Shown: positions 49,601-58,827, numbered from the stretch's first letter. The stretch: DNA of 64,000 nt from Peromyscus leucopus (GCF_004664715.2 NC_051065.1:149688826-149752825); one strand, 5' to 3'. Notes: a model not told the origin generated them from the sequence alone. A program made the numbers and translations.

Positions 49601-52600
49601 GTCCCTAGGACACGTGGACACACAAGAGACGGGAGGGCTTGGGGGTCAATGTCTAAAAATCTGTCAGCTTGTTGGGTGTGGCTGCTCAAGGCTACGATTT
49701 TGAGCACTCAAGAGGTAGAGGCTGGAGGATCTCTCTAAGTTCCAGGCCACACAGAGCTAAATAGGGAGACTCTGTCTCAAAAATAAAAACAAACAAACAA
49801 AAAATGAAAAACAAAACAGAAAAAAATGTATCAGCGAGTTGCTAAATACATCTGTGCATATTCTGTGTGTTCTGTATTTTCTCTTGAATGTGTGTCTCTG
49901 AATACACAGTGAAGGGCTCTATGGCGCCATCACCAGGCCTTACCCGTCTTGCATGAGCAGCTGCCGTAAGAAGTCATTGGCTGCCAGCTTGATTGCCTTC
50001 TCTGGAGTGACCAGGGTGAGGTTGACTGCAGCCCCTGGAGGTGAGACATGAGGAGAGGAGCAATGGCTGCTGCCGAAGTGACCAGTCCTGGAGTCTGCAC
50101 TGGCAGGCAGAGCGGAGCGGAACAGGTCTGCAGAGGCCGCGCAAGGCAACACAGTCCGTCTTACAGATTCCGTTTCCTCTCCCCAACACAGTTTCCTTTC
50201 ATTTGTAATCTATTCAGTATTATCATGTGTGGGCATGCACATGCCCCAGCACACACGTGGAGGTCAGAGGACAACTCTGGAGTCAGTTCCCTCTCTCCAC
50301 CTTTACATGGTTCTGGAATCAAGGTCAGGTTGCCAGGCCTGTGTGCAACCACCTCAGCGGTTGGGATACCTGCCAGATCCCTCTTAATTTTGGAGTCAGG
50401 GGCCTTAGCACAGCCCAGGATGGCATGGAAGTCACAATCCTCCTGCTTCCTGAGCACAAGCATGACAGGTATGCCACTGTGAAGCATGTTGTCCTCCCGT
50501 GCAACAGGCAAGCTGCAGGCACGCTCCTCACTTGCATCCCCAGCTCCCTACACAGCCCTGGCTGGCCTTGAACTCACAGAGACACACCTGTCTCTGCCTC
50601 CTGAGTGCTGGGATTAAACGTGTGGACTACCACACCTGCCTGGTTTGGTTTGGTTTGTTGTTATTTATTTTCTTTTTTTAGATTTTACTTTGTAAAAGAT
50701 TGTTTTATGTCTGTAAATGCTTGCCTGCATGTATGTAAGAACACCCATGCATGTCTGGTACCTGCAAGTTAAGAAGACACACCTGATTCTTTGGAATTAG
50801 AATTACAAGTGGCTGTGAACTGCCGTGCAGGTGCTGGGAATTGAACCCAGGACCTCTGGAAGGACACCCAGTGCTCTTAGCTGTTGAGCTATCTTTCCGA
50901 CCCCCAAATTTTTTATTTTATATTTGCATGGTCTGTGTGTGTGTGTCTGTGTATGAGAGTGTGTATGTGTGTGTGAGTGTGTGTGTGAGTGTGTGCAGTA
51001 TCTATAGAGAGGACCAAAGATGGTCCTCCTGGAACTGAAATTACAGGTGGTGTCAACTACCAAATGTGGGTCCTGGGAACCAAACTCAGGTCCTCTGGGA
51101 GAGCAGTGCTTGCTCTTTCCCTTCCTTCCTTCCTTCCTTCCTTCCTTCCTTCCTGGTTTTTTTTGAGACAGGGTTTCTCTATGTAGACCAGGCTGGCCCA
51201 GAACTCAGAGATCCGCCTGCCTCTGCTTCCCGAGTGCTGGGATCAAAGGCGTGCGCCACCACCGCCCGGCTGCAATGTTGCTTTTAATGGCTGAGCCACT
51301 CTCCAGTCCCATTCTCCTCCTTAAACTCCTGTTTTCTTTCTGGGTGCGTGTGTCCCATTACCAAGAAGCCATCTATGTTTGTTTTGTTGTTGTTTCTCAT
51401 TTTGGTTTGTTTGGGACAGGATCACATGTGGCCTAGGACAGCTGGACCTGAACTCCCTTTGTGACTGGGGATGATCTCTCAAATGCTGGGATCACAGGTG
51501 TACGCAACCACACCTGGCCAAGAAGTCACCACATTCTGTCCTGCTGGTATCTCCCACCTCTAATGGCGAATAAGCAGCCTGGGGAATTGGGCAGCTCTCC
51601 TTTTTATGGGACCTGGGTGATCCACACACGTTCGTCCTTGTTCTCTGGGGTCCCAGCATATCAGTGTTTTCCAGCACCGACCTGTGTGACCCACACTCCA
51701 AGGTCGCATTATGGATGTGGAAGCTGCAGACAGCAGCTTGGGGTCATGTGGGGCTGTGCTCACGGCTCTGTGGGTCATTCGATGTCAGGTTGTCAGGTTG
51801 AGTAAGAGAGGAGGGGCGGGGAAGGCTGGGGGCATTGCTTTAACCACAGCACAAGCAGGCACCCCCAAGGAAGCCCTAGCTAGAAGCAGCTGTCTCCACA
51901 TTGAAGACTCTTGAGAGCCAGGGTAGTCCAGAGACATTCCAGGCCCCAACCCAGCAGCTCCCTGTGCGGAATGAACACCATACCACTGCGCTACAAGCTC
52001 ACACACGGTGGGTTGCATGCACCACCCCATCACCCTTGATAGAGGAGTTCAGAAGCCCACCTCGGTACATGCCCAAGAAGCCCTCGGCACGCGCGGTCTT
52101 CATCAGGCAATCTGTCCTAGGAGCAGAGGCCAGAAAGGAAGTTAGTAGTGACCAAATGTACCTCTTCCCCTTCCTGGGCGCACCTCAGTTGGCCTCGCCT
52201 CCCAGCTCCCTCCCTGACGAAGCAAAGGAAACCTCAGACCCTTCCTGGGGCCCTCCCGGCCTTCACTTCTCCCACCAATACCTACATTCCTTTATACACA
52301 GCTTTCCCCTGCTGGTTCTGCAGTCGGGTCTTGGCAAGGTCAATGGGAAACACACAGGTCACCCCCACGAGTCCTGCCACACCTCCGTTGATGAGTTTTG
52401 CGGCGATGCTAGGGCCACGGGGGGGGGGGGGGGGGAAGAGACGTGGTGTGAGAGAGGACACTTGGCCCCAGCCAGCTTCGGTAGGGGACATGAGAGCAGG
52501 CCTGGGCAGAGAAAGTCAGGAATGGCAGCTACGGACTTCCAGCTCTCAGTCAGTCCTTGTCCCCTCCCTCCACACAGGCTAGGAACCTTTTTCCAGGAAG

Positions 52601-53883
52601 CCCATGTTGAGCAGCCTGAACGTCTAGCACTGACTGGGTGAAGGGTTCACCAAGCTAAGACGCTGCAGGCTTGCTGGGAAGGGGCCCCACCCAGGAGTTG
52701 GCAGGCCTTAGCTTGGCCTTCAAAGATGCCCTGCAGCCTCTCACCCTCAGAGGCCTGTGAGAAAGTTTTCAAACAAGCTCCAACTTCCTTTCCAGTTGAA
52801 GGTCAAGAGAAGGAGGTGCAGATGAACCCTGGCTGGGCGGTTGACTTGGGCAAGTTGCCTCAATTCTATGGACCTCCATTTCCCTCGCCTAAGGGGCTGT
52901 GTGAGGACTAAACAAATGAACACCAGGTAAATGACAGCTGTTGTTAAGGACAAGACACCCTCCAGGCTGGAGAGATGGCTCCTCAGTTAAGAGCACTTGT
53001 TGCTTTTGCAGAGGGCCCAGGTTCGATTCCCAGCACCCACATGGCAGCTCACAATCATTGTAACTCCAATTCCAGGGGATCTGACACCCTCTTCTGACCT
53101 CTGTAGGCATCAGGCATGCACTTAAATTATGCAGGCAAAACAGTCCCATAAAATAAACCTAAAAAAAATTTTTTTTTGACGGGTAAGATACCCTGTCTCT
53201 AATCACGGGTGCTTCTTCTTAGCAAGGGATAACCAGGATTAACAAGCAGTATGTTATCTGTCCTCTGTAAACACATGCTTTAGGCAACACGGCTCCTCTT
53301 CCTGCCTAAAGATAGGAGCCTGGGAATAGAAAACAAAGCTTTCTCAGACTCCTGGGAAACAGTCAAATGTTCTTATCTTGCAGGCCATGGGCAGCCATGG
53401 GATCACACTTGTGGGAACAGCTGAAGGCAGGTCACAGCAGGTTTCTTCACAAAGTAAGTAAGCAAGAAACTGGTAAGGAAGAGGGCCATGGCTGAAACTT
53501 CCCTGAAGAGAAGTGTTATAACAATTGAAAACATTACTGCAGGGGAGGGGAGTATGACGAGGATCTCATGCAGCCCAGGCTAGCCTCAATCTTACTATGT
53601 AGCCAAGGCTGACCTTAAACCTAATCCTTGAGTCTCTACCTCCTAGAGCTGGGAAATAGGCATGCACCATCATGCCCAGCTTGCAAACTGTATTTTAACA
53701 ATAGTGTGCGCGCGCTTGTGTATTTGGGGAAATATGTATTTGGGGCAACAGGTCTCGTTTTCTCTTCCCCATCATTCACTCTGCGGTTCTCATCATCTAG
53801 AGCTGGCACTGACCAGATGGTACCATTGCCACTCTTCCTTAACCAGTACCCCCGAGGGCCTACCTCAGGTCCTGGCTGGACAT
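37853..53883 (-). CDS. Slc25a18: Mitochondrial glutamate carrier 2, complete spliced CDS (9 exons)
   Basis: In transcript order the coding exons are 53883-53864, 52408-52286, 52116-52061, 50034-49944, 49119-49001, 39621-39456, 39232-39078, 38600-38525 and 37994-37853. They total 948 nt, or 315 codons plus TAA, equal to the human length I recall. All junctions are GT-AG with agreeing phases. The family member GC2 carries glutamate with a proton across the inner mitochondrial membrane. Three tandem carrier repeats are present, each with its PX[DE]XX[KR] signature: PIDLAK (28-33), PMEMLK (122-127) and PLDVLK (241-246, split across exons 7 and 8). The protein starts MSSQDLS and ends LKCFE. No break is visible. 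GC1 (Slc25a22) is the nearest alternative, but synteny next to Atp6v1e1 favours GC2. Intron 5 is about 9.4 kb because of an L1 and an ERV insertion. Confidence 0.95.
38525..38600 (-). CDS. Slc25a18: Slc25a18 coding exon 8
   Basis: The 76-nt exon completes V244 and encodes residues 245-268, [20 protein letters not shown] then TDCA. Its first codons complete the PLDVLK signature. The acceptor is TCATCCAG and the donor CCAG|GTGAGC. Confidence 0.95.
38672..38739. repeat. 20-bp GC-rich tandem repeat
   Basis: Unit CCGTGGGACCAGATCCGGGG, repeated 3.4 times in Slc25a18 intron 7. The third unit has AGTCCC in place of AGATCC. Confidence 0.9.
39078..39232 (-). CDS. Slc25a18: Slc25a18 coding exon 7
   Basis: The 155-nt exon encodes residues 193-243. 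It includes [20 protein letters not shown] and [21 protein letters not shown], that is helices 4-5 and the start of the third signature. The acceptor is TCCCACAG and the donor GACG|GTAGGT. Confidence 0.95.
39456..39621 (-). CDS. Slc25a18: Slc25a18 coding exon 6
   Basis: The 166-nt exon encodes residues 138-191. It begins with the low-complexity loop [20 protein letters not shown] that marks GC2, then [20 protein letters not shown]. The acceptor is CTCCCCAG and the donor TCAG|GTGAGG. Confidence 0.95.
40058..40205 (+). mobile_element. B1 SINE at the L1 5' border
   Basis: TGGGGCACAGTGGCGCACAC to GACCCTGCCTATAAAGAG. The L1 5' UTR starts directly after it. Confidence 0.8.
40895..42187 (+). pseudogene. 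L1 ORF1 (RNA-binding protein), broken
   Basis: The frame starts [20 protein letters not shown] and enters an 8-residue repeat region ([12 protein letters not shown]) that forms the coiled coil. An extra base in an A run near 41097 shifts the frame and ends it at 41107. A B1 (41541-41725) and an expanded A run (about 41800-41816) break it again. The last part (41978-42187, [18 protein letters not shown]) is the C-terminal domain. It cannot make a full ORF1 protein. Confidence 0.85.
41541..41725 (+). mobile_element. B1 SINE inside L1 ORF1
   Basis: A full B1 from GGCAGGCAGTGGTGG to a tail of more than 40 A. The flanks repeat an AAAACTTTCCTA-like word imperfectly on both sides, consistent with an older target-site duplication. 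Confidence 0.88.
43896..44060 (+). mobile_element. B1 SINE inside L1 ORF2 (reverse transcriptase)
   Basis: Starts GCCGGGCGGTGG and carries the GAAAGGCGCAAAGCTACAC box and a pure A tail. Flanked by exact 16-bp copies of AAAAAAATTATCCATC at 43877-43892 and 44061-44076. Confidence 0.93.
44657..44830 (+). mobile_element. B1 SINE inside L1 ORF2 (second copy)
   Basis: Full-length B1 close to consensus with the GAAAGGCGCAAAGCTACAC box and a long A tail. Flanked by exact 16-bp copies of AAAGAAGTCAGAGAAA at 44639-44654 and 44831-44846. Confidence 0.94.
46573..46682 (+). mobile_element. 5'-truncated B1 in L1 3' UTR
   Basis: Only the right part of B1 is present, from CAACCTGGGCTACCAAG to a long A tail ending in GAAAGAAAG. 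Exact 15-bp flanks AAGAATACATACTGT (46558-46572 and 46683-46697) show it is a real truncated insertion. Confidence 0.9.
46800..47750 (+). mobile_element. Decayed ERVK-type (betaretrovirus-like) integrase and env fragment
   Basis: This is an old endogenous retrovirus remnant, antisense in Slc25a18 intron 5. At about 46850-47000 the translation resembles the C-terminal DNA-binding end of betaretroviral integrase, seen in two frames with a one-base offset near 46912. From about 47000 to 47120 a second frame resembles the N-terminal part of the surface envelope protein. At 47593-47604 a basic RSRR cleavage motif is followed by a hydrophobic stretch, as at the surface/transmembrane boundary. Stops interrupt every frame between these parts and much of env is missing. 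No gag, protease, RT or paired LTRs are visible here. It cannot encode a functional product. The family is judged from residue patterns only. Confidence 0.65.
47593..47690 (+). pseudogene. Env cleavage-site and fusion-peptide remnant
   Basis: The basic tetrapeptide RSRR is directly followed by a run of A, V, I and L codons, the layout of a furin site and fusion peptide. It lies in a 75-codon open frame (47497-47724) that is closed on both sides, so only a fragment is left. Confidence 0.55.
47751..48384. other. Unassigned stretch after the ERV fragment
   Basis: This AT-rich then mixed sequence may include more degraded provirus, since a purine-rich AAGGAAGGGAATAG lies near 47890, but I see no LTR boundary. 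The remainder up to the B1 at 48385 is unrecognised. Confidence 0.4.
48385..48520 (-). mobile_element. B1 SINE
   Basis: TCTCAAGACAGGGTTTCTCTG to GCACCACCACTGC. Confidence 0.85.
48535..48742 (-). mobile_element. B3-type SINE
   Basis: Reverse copy ending TACTGAGCCATCTCCAGGCCC. Confidence 0.8.
49001..49119 (-). CDS. Slc25a18: Slc25a18 coding exon 5
   Basis: The 119-nt exon encodes residues 98-136. It includes [19 protein letters not shown] and the second signature PMEMLK, then IQLQDAGRL. The acceptor is CCACAG and the donor TTAG|GTGAGG. Confidence 0.95.
49210..49370 (-). mobile_element. B1 SINE with internal duplication
   Basis: The segment CTCACAGAGATCCTCCT occurs twice (about 49256 and 49302), so part of the element is duplicated. 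Confidence 0.75.
49944..50034 (-). CDS. Slc25a18: Slc25a18 coding exon 4
   Basis: The 91-nt exon encodes residues 68-96, [20 protein letters not shown] then FLRQLLMQD. The acceptor is CTCCAG and the donor GG|GTAAGG. It covers helix 2 of the carrier, with the TPEKAIK stretch shared by GC1 and GC2. Confidence 0.95.
50690..50903 (-). mobile_element. B3-type SINE
   Basis: Reverse copy with GGCTGTGAACTGCCGTGCAG and GTTGAGCTATCTTTCCGACCC. Confidence 0.78.
50936..51155 (-). mobile_element. B3-type SINE between (GT)n and (CTTC)n
   Basis: A GT/GTGA run (50936-51000), a B3 middle with AACCAAACTCAGGTCCTCTG, and a (CTTC)n run at 51118-51154 that replaces its end. Confidence 0.7.
51155..51272 (-). mobile_element. 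B1 SINE, shortened
   Basis: TTGAGACAGGGTTTCTCTATG passes directly to TAGACCAGGCTGGCC, so the middle is deleted. Confidence 0.82.
52061..52116 (-). CDS. Slc25a18: Slc25a18 coding exon 3
   Basis: The 56-nt exon encodes [18 protein letters not shown] (residues 49-66) between split M48 and G67. The acceptor is TCCTAG and the donor GAG|GTGGGC. The EGFLGMYRG segment is the conserved matrix-helix motif of the first repeat. Confidence 0.95.
52286..52408 (-). CDS. Slc25a18: Slc25a18 coding exon 2
   Basis: This exon encodes residues 8-47, with [20 protein letters not shown] and [10 protein letters not shown], which is transmembrane helix 1 and the first carrier signature. It ends in AT of M48 at a GTAGGT donor. 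The acceptor is CCCTAG. Its polypyrimidine tract is a pure run of 17 C, which is unusual. Confidence 0.95.
52419..52435 (-). promoter_or_regulatory. C17 polypyrimidine tract of Slc25a18 exon 2 acceptor
   Basis: Seventeen consecutive G on the plus strand are C on the transcript. They end 8 nt before the AG of the exon 2 acceptor, so the splice tract is a pure C homopolymer. Confidence 0.85.
52967..53165 (+). mobile_element. B3-type SINE
   Basis: GGCTGGAGAGATGGCTCCTC to CAGTCCCATAAAATAAACC, in Slc25a18 intron 1. Confidence 0.82.
53166..53863. other. Unique part of Slc25a18 intron 1
   Basis: I see no repeat except a diverged B1-like patch at 53.57-53.68 kb. Nothing else is recognised. Confidence 0.5.
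53864..53883 (-). CDS. Slc25a18: Slc25a18 coding exon 1 (20 coding nt)
   Basis: ATG and five further codons (MSSQDL) plus AG of S7 are followed by a GTAGGC donor. The human N-terminus has the same length and pattern (MTHQDLS, from memory), and the phase fits exon 2, which fixes this start. The 5' UTR continues upstream on the minus strand; its extent is not clear. Confidence 0.85.
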
Positions 53884-54294
53884 CCTGCTGGCGATCAACC
53901 ACTGGCAGCTCCCAAGACTCAGGCTGTGGCGTCCTCACAGGCAGCTGCTGTTGAGGCCAGTGGAGAGGGAAAAAGCGTGTCTGTGTCCTTGGCTCCGGCC
54001 CTCCATAGGGCTGACAGGACACGGGATTCCTCAGGCCCCAGCATGTTCCATGTCCCCCCTTCCCAGACCTTTGGAAATGTGCATTCAGACAGACCCTTAA
54101 CTGTTTGGACTTTGATCAGAAAATATAGGGAGGGGGTGAGAAAGGAGAAGCCCAAATTAAGAGGCCATCCTGAAAGGCTTTTGGGGGAGTTCTGGGAGAA
54201 GTGAAGACATGGGCTATGAAGAAATTGTACCAGATCCCTCTCATAGAAAGGACTGCAAAACTTGAGATGGTCTCCAGTAACTTTTTGTTTTGTT

Positions 54295-54435
54295 TTTTTC
54301 AAGACAGGGTATCTCTGTGTAACAGTTCTGACTGTCCTGAAACTCAATCTGTAGACCAGGCTGGCCTCAAACTCAGAGACCCACCTGTCCAGATCCAGAG
54401 TGCTGGGATTAAAGGTGTGCGCCACCCCCAAGCAA
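54295..54435 (-). mobile_element. B1 SINE
   Basis: TTTTCAAGACAGGGTATCTC to GTGTGCGCCACCC. Confidence 0.82.
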
Positions 54436-54581
54436 CTGCCACATTTTTTTTTTTTTTTTTTTTCTCCTTTTTTGCCACATTTTTTTTTTAATGTGAGGAA
54501 TAAGGGGGCATGAGACGGGGCCTTTCTATAGAACCCACTGAGTTCAGATTCCCTAAGCAGATGAAGACTTTTTTTTTTTTC

Positions 54582-55100
54582 CTTTGGTTTTTCGAGACAG
54601 GGTTTCTCTGTGTAGCTTTGCACCTTTTCCTGGCTCTCGCTCTGTAGACCAGGCTGGCCTCGAACTCACAGAGATCGGCCTGCCTCTGCCTCCCGAGTGC
54701 TGGGATTAAAGGTGCGTGCCACTACTGTTGCTCTGTTTTGTTTTGTTTTTTAAGACTTATTTATGTATACAGCATTCTGTCTGCATGTACGCCTGCACAC
54801 CAGAAGAGGGCACCAGATCTCATTACAGATGGTTGTGAGCCACCTTGTGGTTGCTGGGAATTGAACTCAGGTCCTCTGGAAGAACAGGCAGTGCTCTTAA
54901 CCGCTGAGCCATCTCTCCAGCCCCTGTTGCTCTGTTGTTTTTTTGTTTCTTTGTTTTTTGTTTTTTTGAGACAAAGTCTTTCTTGTAGCCCTGGCTGCCC
55001 TGGAATTCACTCTGTTGACCAGGTTGACCTGAAACTCACAGAGATCCACCTGCCTCTGCCTCCCGAGTGCTGGGATCACAGGTGTATGCTCCATGACTGG
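54582..55100 (-). mobile_element. B1, B2 and B1 cluster
   Basis: A reverse B1 (54582-54725), a reverse B2 (54745-54925) and a second reverse B1 (54945-55100). The words GTTGCTCTGTTTTG and GTTGCTCTGTTGTT on either side of the B2 look like its target duplication. Confidence 0.83.
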
Positions 55101-55177
55101 TGTTACATTTATGATTGTGACATAAGGAAAACGCTAAGACCATAGTCTGGAAATGGAAACTAAAATAGTTGGAGGCT

Positions 55178-55335
55178 GAGCTGTCGGTGGTGGCGCACAC
55201 CTTTAATCCCAGCACTTGGGAGGCAGAGGCAGGTGGATCTCAGTGAGTTCCAGGCCAGCCTAGTCTACAAAGTGAGTTCCAGGACAGCCAGGACTGTTTT
55301 ACAGAGAAACCCTGTCTCAAAAAACAAAACAAAAC
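55178..55335 (+). mobile_element. B1 SINE
   Basis: CTGTCGGTGGTGGCGCACACC to CCCTGTCTCAAAAAACAAAAC. Confidence 0.86.
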
Positions 55336-55928
55336 ATAACAAAATTGGAGGCTGAGACACAGGATCCAAGTTCCAGGCTGTCCTCTGTTACAAAGTACTA
55401 CAGAAAAAGATTGGTCTTAAGGAGGTGTGTGTGTGTGTGTGTGTGTGTGTCCTCAGCTACATAATCAAGTTCAAGGTCAGCCTGAGATACATAAAATCCT
55501 GTCTGAAGAAAACAAAGAACAAGAAGGGCCGCACCTCTGAGCATCACCCTGCCTCCCACCTGGTGGGAGGAAAGCTCATCCAGACTGGCCTGGAAGCTGC
55601 CTCACCACAAGCTGCTTTGAGGTCCCCTCTTCCATGGTCCTGGCTTTTCCTGAGGCTGCCAAGCAAGTATTAGTCATCTCTAGGTCTTTTCATTTTGGGG
55701 AAGGAGAGAGTGGAAGAGGAGGAGGAAAGTAACTTACAGACATTAATCACTTCAGTAAAAAAACAAAAAAACAATATTGAGGAGGCTGGAGAGATGCCCG
55801 GGTGGTTAGGAACACTTGCTCCTCCAGGGGACCCAGGTTCAATTCTTGGCACCCAGGTGGCCGCTAACAACCATCTGTAGCTCCAGCTTTAAAAGGCTGG
55901 ATGCAGTCTGCAGGCACCAGGTACCATG

Positions 55929-56511
55929 TGTGGTAGAATATTGTTTTAAGGTGTGTTACTTTTGTTCATATTGCATTTGTTTAACTCTGTGAAGCTGTGT
56001 TACTGTGTCTGTCTAAAACACCGAGGGTCTAATAAAGAGCTGAACGGCCAATAGTGAGGCAGGAGAGAGAAATAGGCAGGGCTGGCAGGCAGAGAGGATA
56101 ACTAGGAGAAATCTTGGAGGAGGAGAAGAGCTGGAGGAGGAGGCATCAGGGGCCAGTAAGAACAAAGAAAGGTATACAGGACTAGAGAAAGATAAAAGCC
56201 CAGAGGCCAAAGATAGATGGGATAATTGAAGTTAAGGAAAGCTGGCTGGAAACGAGTCAAGCTAAGGCTGGGCATTTATAATTAAGAATAAGCTTTCAGC
56301 CGGGCAGTGGTGGTGGCGCACGCCTTTAATCCCAGCATTGGGGAGGCAGAGCCAGGCGACTCTGTTGAGTTTGAGGCCAGCCTGGTCTACAGAGCGAGAT
56401 CCAGGACAGGTACCAAAACTACACAGAGAAACCCTGTCTCGAAAAACCAAAAACCAAAAAGAAAAAAAAAAAAAAAAAAAAGCCAAAAGACCAAAAAAAC
56501 AACCAACACCA
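55929..56511 (+). mobile_element. ERV LTR-like element split by a B1
   Basis: It starts TGTGGTAGAATATTG and has TCTAATAAAGAGCTG and CGGCCAATAG. It is interrupted by a B1 at 56297-56480 and ends about CACCA. The flanks ACCATG (55923-55928) and TCCATG (56512-56517) match at 5 of 6 positions. A B3-like SINE begins before it (55785) and resumes after it (56518), so the LTR landed in the SINE. Confidence 0.65.
56297..56480 (+). mobile_element. B1 SINE inside an LTR
   Basis: AGCCGGGCAGTGGTGGTGGCG to a long A tail. It has the GATCCAGGACAGGTACCA variant box. Confidence 0.87.
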
Positions 56512-57142
56512 TCCATGTGGTGCACACATATACATACATGTATGCAAAACATCACGACCAGTTTTGGGACACATACTGGGGAGGTCTTATCTCTTGGGGA
56601 CCTAAATTCTAGAAGCCTAGAAGCGACAGATAATACACAGGAAAGCCAGAGGTTCCTAACGAGTAAGAAAGACTGTGAAGAGCACGGCCTCATACCTGTC
56701 ATCCCAACCTGGAAGCCGAGGCAGGAGGGTCTGCGTGCGGAAGATGAGCGTCGGGAAACTGTCTGCCTAGAAAGCACAAGCACCAGCCCTGGGAGCAGAG
56801 ACGCGTGGATCTCCGAAGCTCACTGGTCAGCCGCCTAGCCTAATCTATACACTCCAGGTTCAGTGAGACACTGTCCCCCAAAATAAAAGTGGAGCGTGGT
56901 GGAGGAAGTCTTCTGGCTGTGACCTCAGCCCCCCACCTCCGCCATACAAGAAAGCGGGGTGGGGTGGGGTGGACTTCGAAGGGAAAAGCTGACTGCAGTG
57001 TCAGTGAGGTCCGAGCAGGGTTTCACCAGGCAGCCATGCAGGTGCGAGGCTCGGGAAGAGCCCACAGGGGTGGATCTGGCTCCTTTGGGCCAGGGCCCCG
57101 GATTCCTCCCCAGCACTGCCAGACACGACCCTGCCAGCTGAC

Positions 57143-57208
57143 GCGTGAGCTGAAGGGGCGTGAGCCGAAGGGGCGTGAGCCGAAGAAGGGGCGTGAGCCG
57201 AAGAAGGG
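57143..57208. repeat. 15/18-bp minisatellite
   Basis: Four units of GCGTGAGCCGAAGGG or GCGTGAGCCGAAGAAGGG. The unit lengths are 15, 15, 18 and 18. Confidence 0.9.
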
Positions 57209-57353
57209 GCAGCTAGACCGGGAAAGCCAAGTTAGAAACCGGCAGGGACGCTGGGGGCGTGGCATGCTCAGGACAGATCCACGCCAGCTGCTATGCGGAG
57301 ACGGAAGCCAATCAGAAGACAACAGCGTAAGGCTTTGTCACTCAGCCAGAGAC

Positions 57354-57549
57354 GGTCCCCAGAGCACAAACTACCTGGGGGGCCAGAGCTCAGAGAAAGA
57401 GGGCAGAGTCAGAGACGGACGGTCCCCAGAGCACAAACTACCTGGGGGGCCAGAGCTCAGAGAAAGAGGGCAGAGTCAGAGACGGACGGTCCCCAGAGCA
57501 CAAACTACCTGGGGGGCCAGAGCTCAGAGAAAGAGGGCAGAGTCGGGAA
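57354..57549. repeat. 67-bp tandem repeat, three copies
   Basis: Units begin GGTCCCCAGAGCACAAACTA at 57354, 57421 and 57488 and are nearly identical. The period of 67 is not a multiple of three. Confidence 0.93.
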
Positions 57550-57784
57550 CACTGGAGTTGGTGGTGGGAGAAGCTGGGGGATGGCAGTGTAGAAATTGTT
57601 CTGATTGGCCAAACAGAATGGAGGACCACAGGATGAGAAACAGCCACACTTGGAGGGATCCAATGGGCCATTCCTGTTTCAGGAGCGTTCCTGTGGCGGG
57701 CTTTTACTTCGCTGTTTGTCTGATACTAGGGACCGAACTCTGGGCCTGGGCCTGGTTCTACCAATGAGCACTATTTTCCTTTTT

Positions 57785-57930
57785 TGTTTTGTTTTCCGAG
57801 ACAAGGTTTCTCTGTATAGCCCTGGCTGTCCTGGAACTCACTCTGTAGACCAGGCTGGCCTTGAACTCACAGAGATCCACCTGCCTCTGCCTCCAGAGTG
57901 CTGGGACCAGATGTGTCACCACCACCTGGC
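57785..57930 (-). mobile_element. B1 SINE
   Basis: GTTTTCCGAGACAAGGTTTC to GTGTCACCACCACCTGGC. Confidence 0.86.
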
Positions 57931-58827
57931 ATCTGTTTTACTTTCTGAGACAAGATCTTGTGAACTCACTTCACTACACAGTCTAGACTGGCCTCCAACA
58001 TGGAATAATAATCTTCCTGCTTCAGCCCCCCTCTGATAGGGATTGCAGGCCTTAATGATACTAATCCTTGCTTCCAGCCCATACCCAAATGCCAGCTGTA
58101 TTCTTGTCCTTGGATCCTGAGACATTCAATTTACCTCACTGCAGATCTTGCCAGAATTGCAGTTAAAATTTTACTATTGTAAACATACATTTTGTGTATG
58201 TTCTATCTATGGTATATATGTGAGCCACAGCACACGTGTGAGGACAACCCTCAGGAGCTGGTTCTCACCTTCCACTCTGTGAGGCTATAGAACTTGTATA
58301 GCATTTTCTTTTAACCGTTGAGCCATCCTACCAGACCACAGAATTGCTGTTTTTATTTTATTTATTTTGGTTTTTCAAGACAGGGTTTCTCTGTGTTTCC
58401 CTGGTTGTCCTGGAACTCTGTGTAGACCCGGCTGGCCTCTGCTGGGATTAAAGGCATGGGCTGGCCTTTTTATTTTTGAGACAGTCTCACACTGTAGCCC
58501 AAGCTAGCCTCCAACTGGTGGCAACCCTCCTTCAGCCTCCTGAGTTCTGGGATTATAGGCTGTGGGACAACTGGTTTTATGCAGGCCTGAGGATTGAACC
58601 CAGAGTTTAAGGGTTGTTAGGAAAGCATTATTATTAACTGAGTTACATTCCCAGCCCACTTCTTTTCTTATTTTTAACTATTTGTGTGTCTGCACATGTG
58701 GGTCTAGTTTCCCGTGGAGGCCAGAAGCGGGCAATGGAGTCCTAAAGCTGAATTGATGAGGTTGTGAACCACCCGTTAAGTAAAGTGAACTCTTAACCAC
58801 AGAGCTATGTCTCAGCTCCCTAGACTG

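Larger units (their letters stand above)
56889..57767 (+). other. 292-codon open frame over tandem repeats, probably non-coding
   Basis: The frame runs from MERGGGSLLAV to WAWFYQ with no stop and spans both tandem arrays. The three 67-bp units are read in three different frames, so their products differ. I see no recognisable domain, splice context or conserved neighbour that supports coding. GC-rich, stop-poor repeats give such frames by chance. A recently evolved ORF cannot be excluded. Confidence 0.2.

Noticed and set aside
51901..52641. 246-codon plus-strand frame across Slc25a18 exons 2-3
   Set aside because: It is antisense to two verified coding exons and includes the G17 run. It is a shadow of the real gene.
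53919..54623. 234-codon minus-strand frame upstream of Slc25a18
   Set aside because: It consists partly of B1 sequence and A/T runs. The true start ATG is at 53883 in a different reading context.
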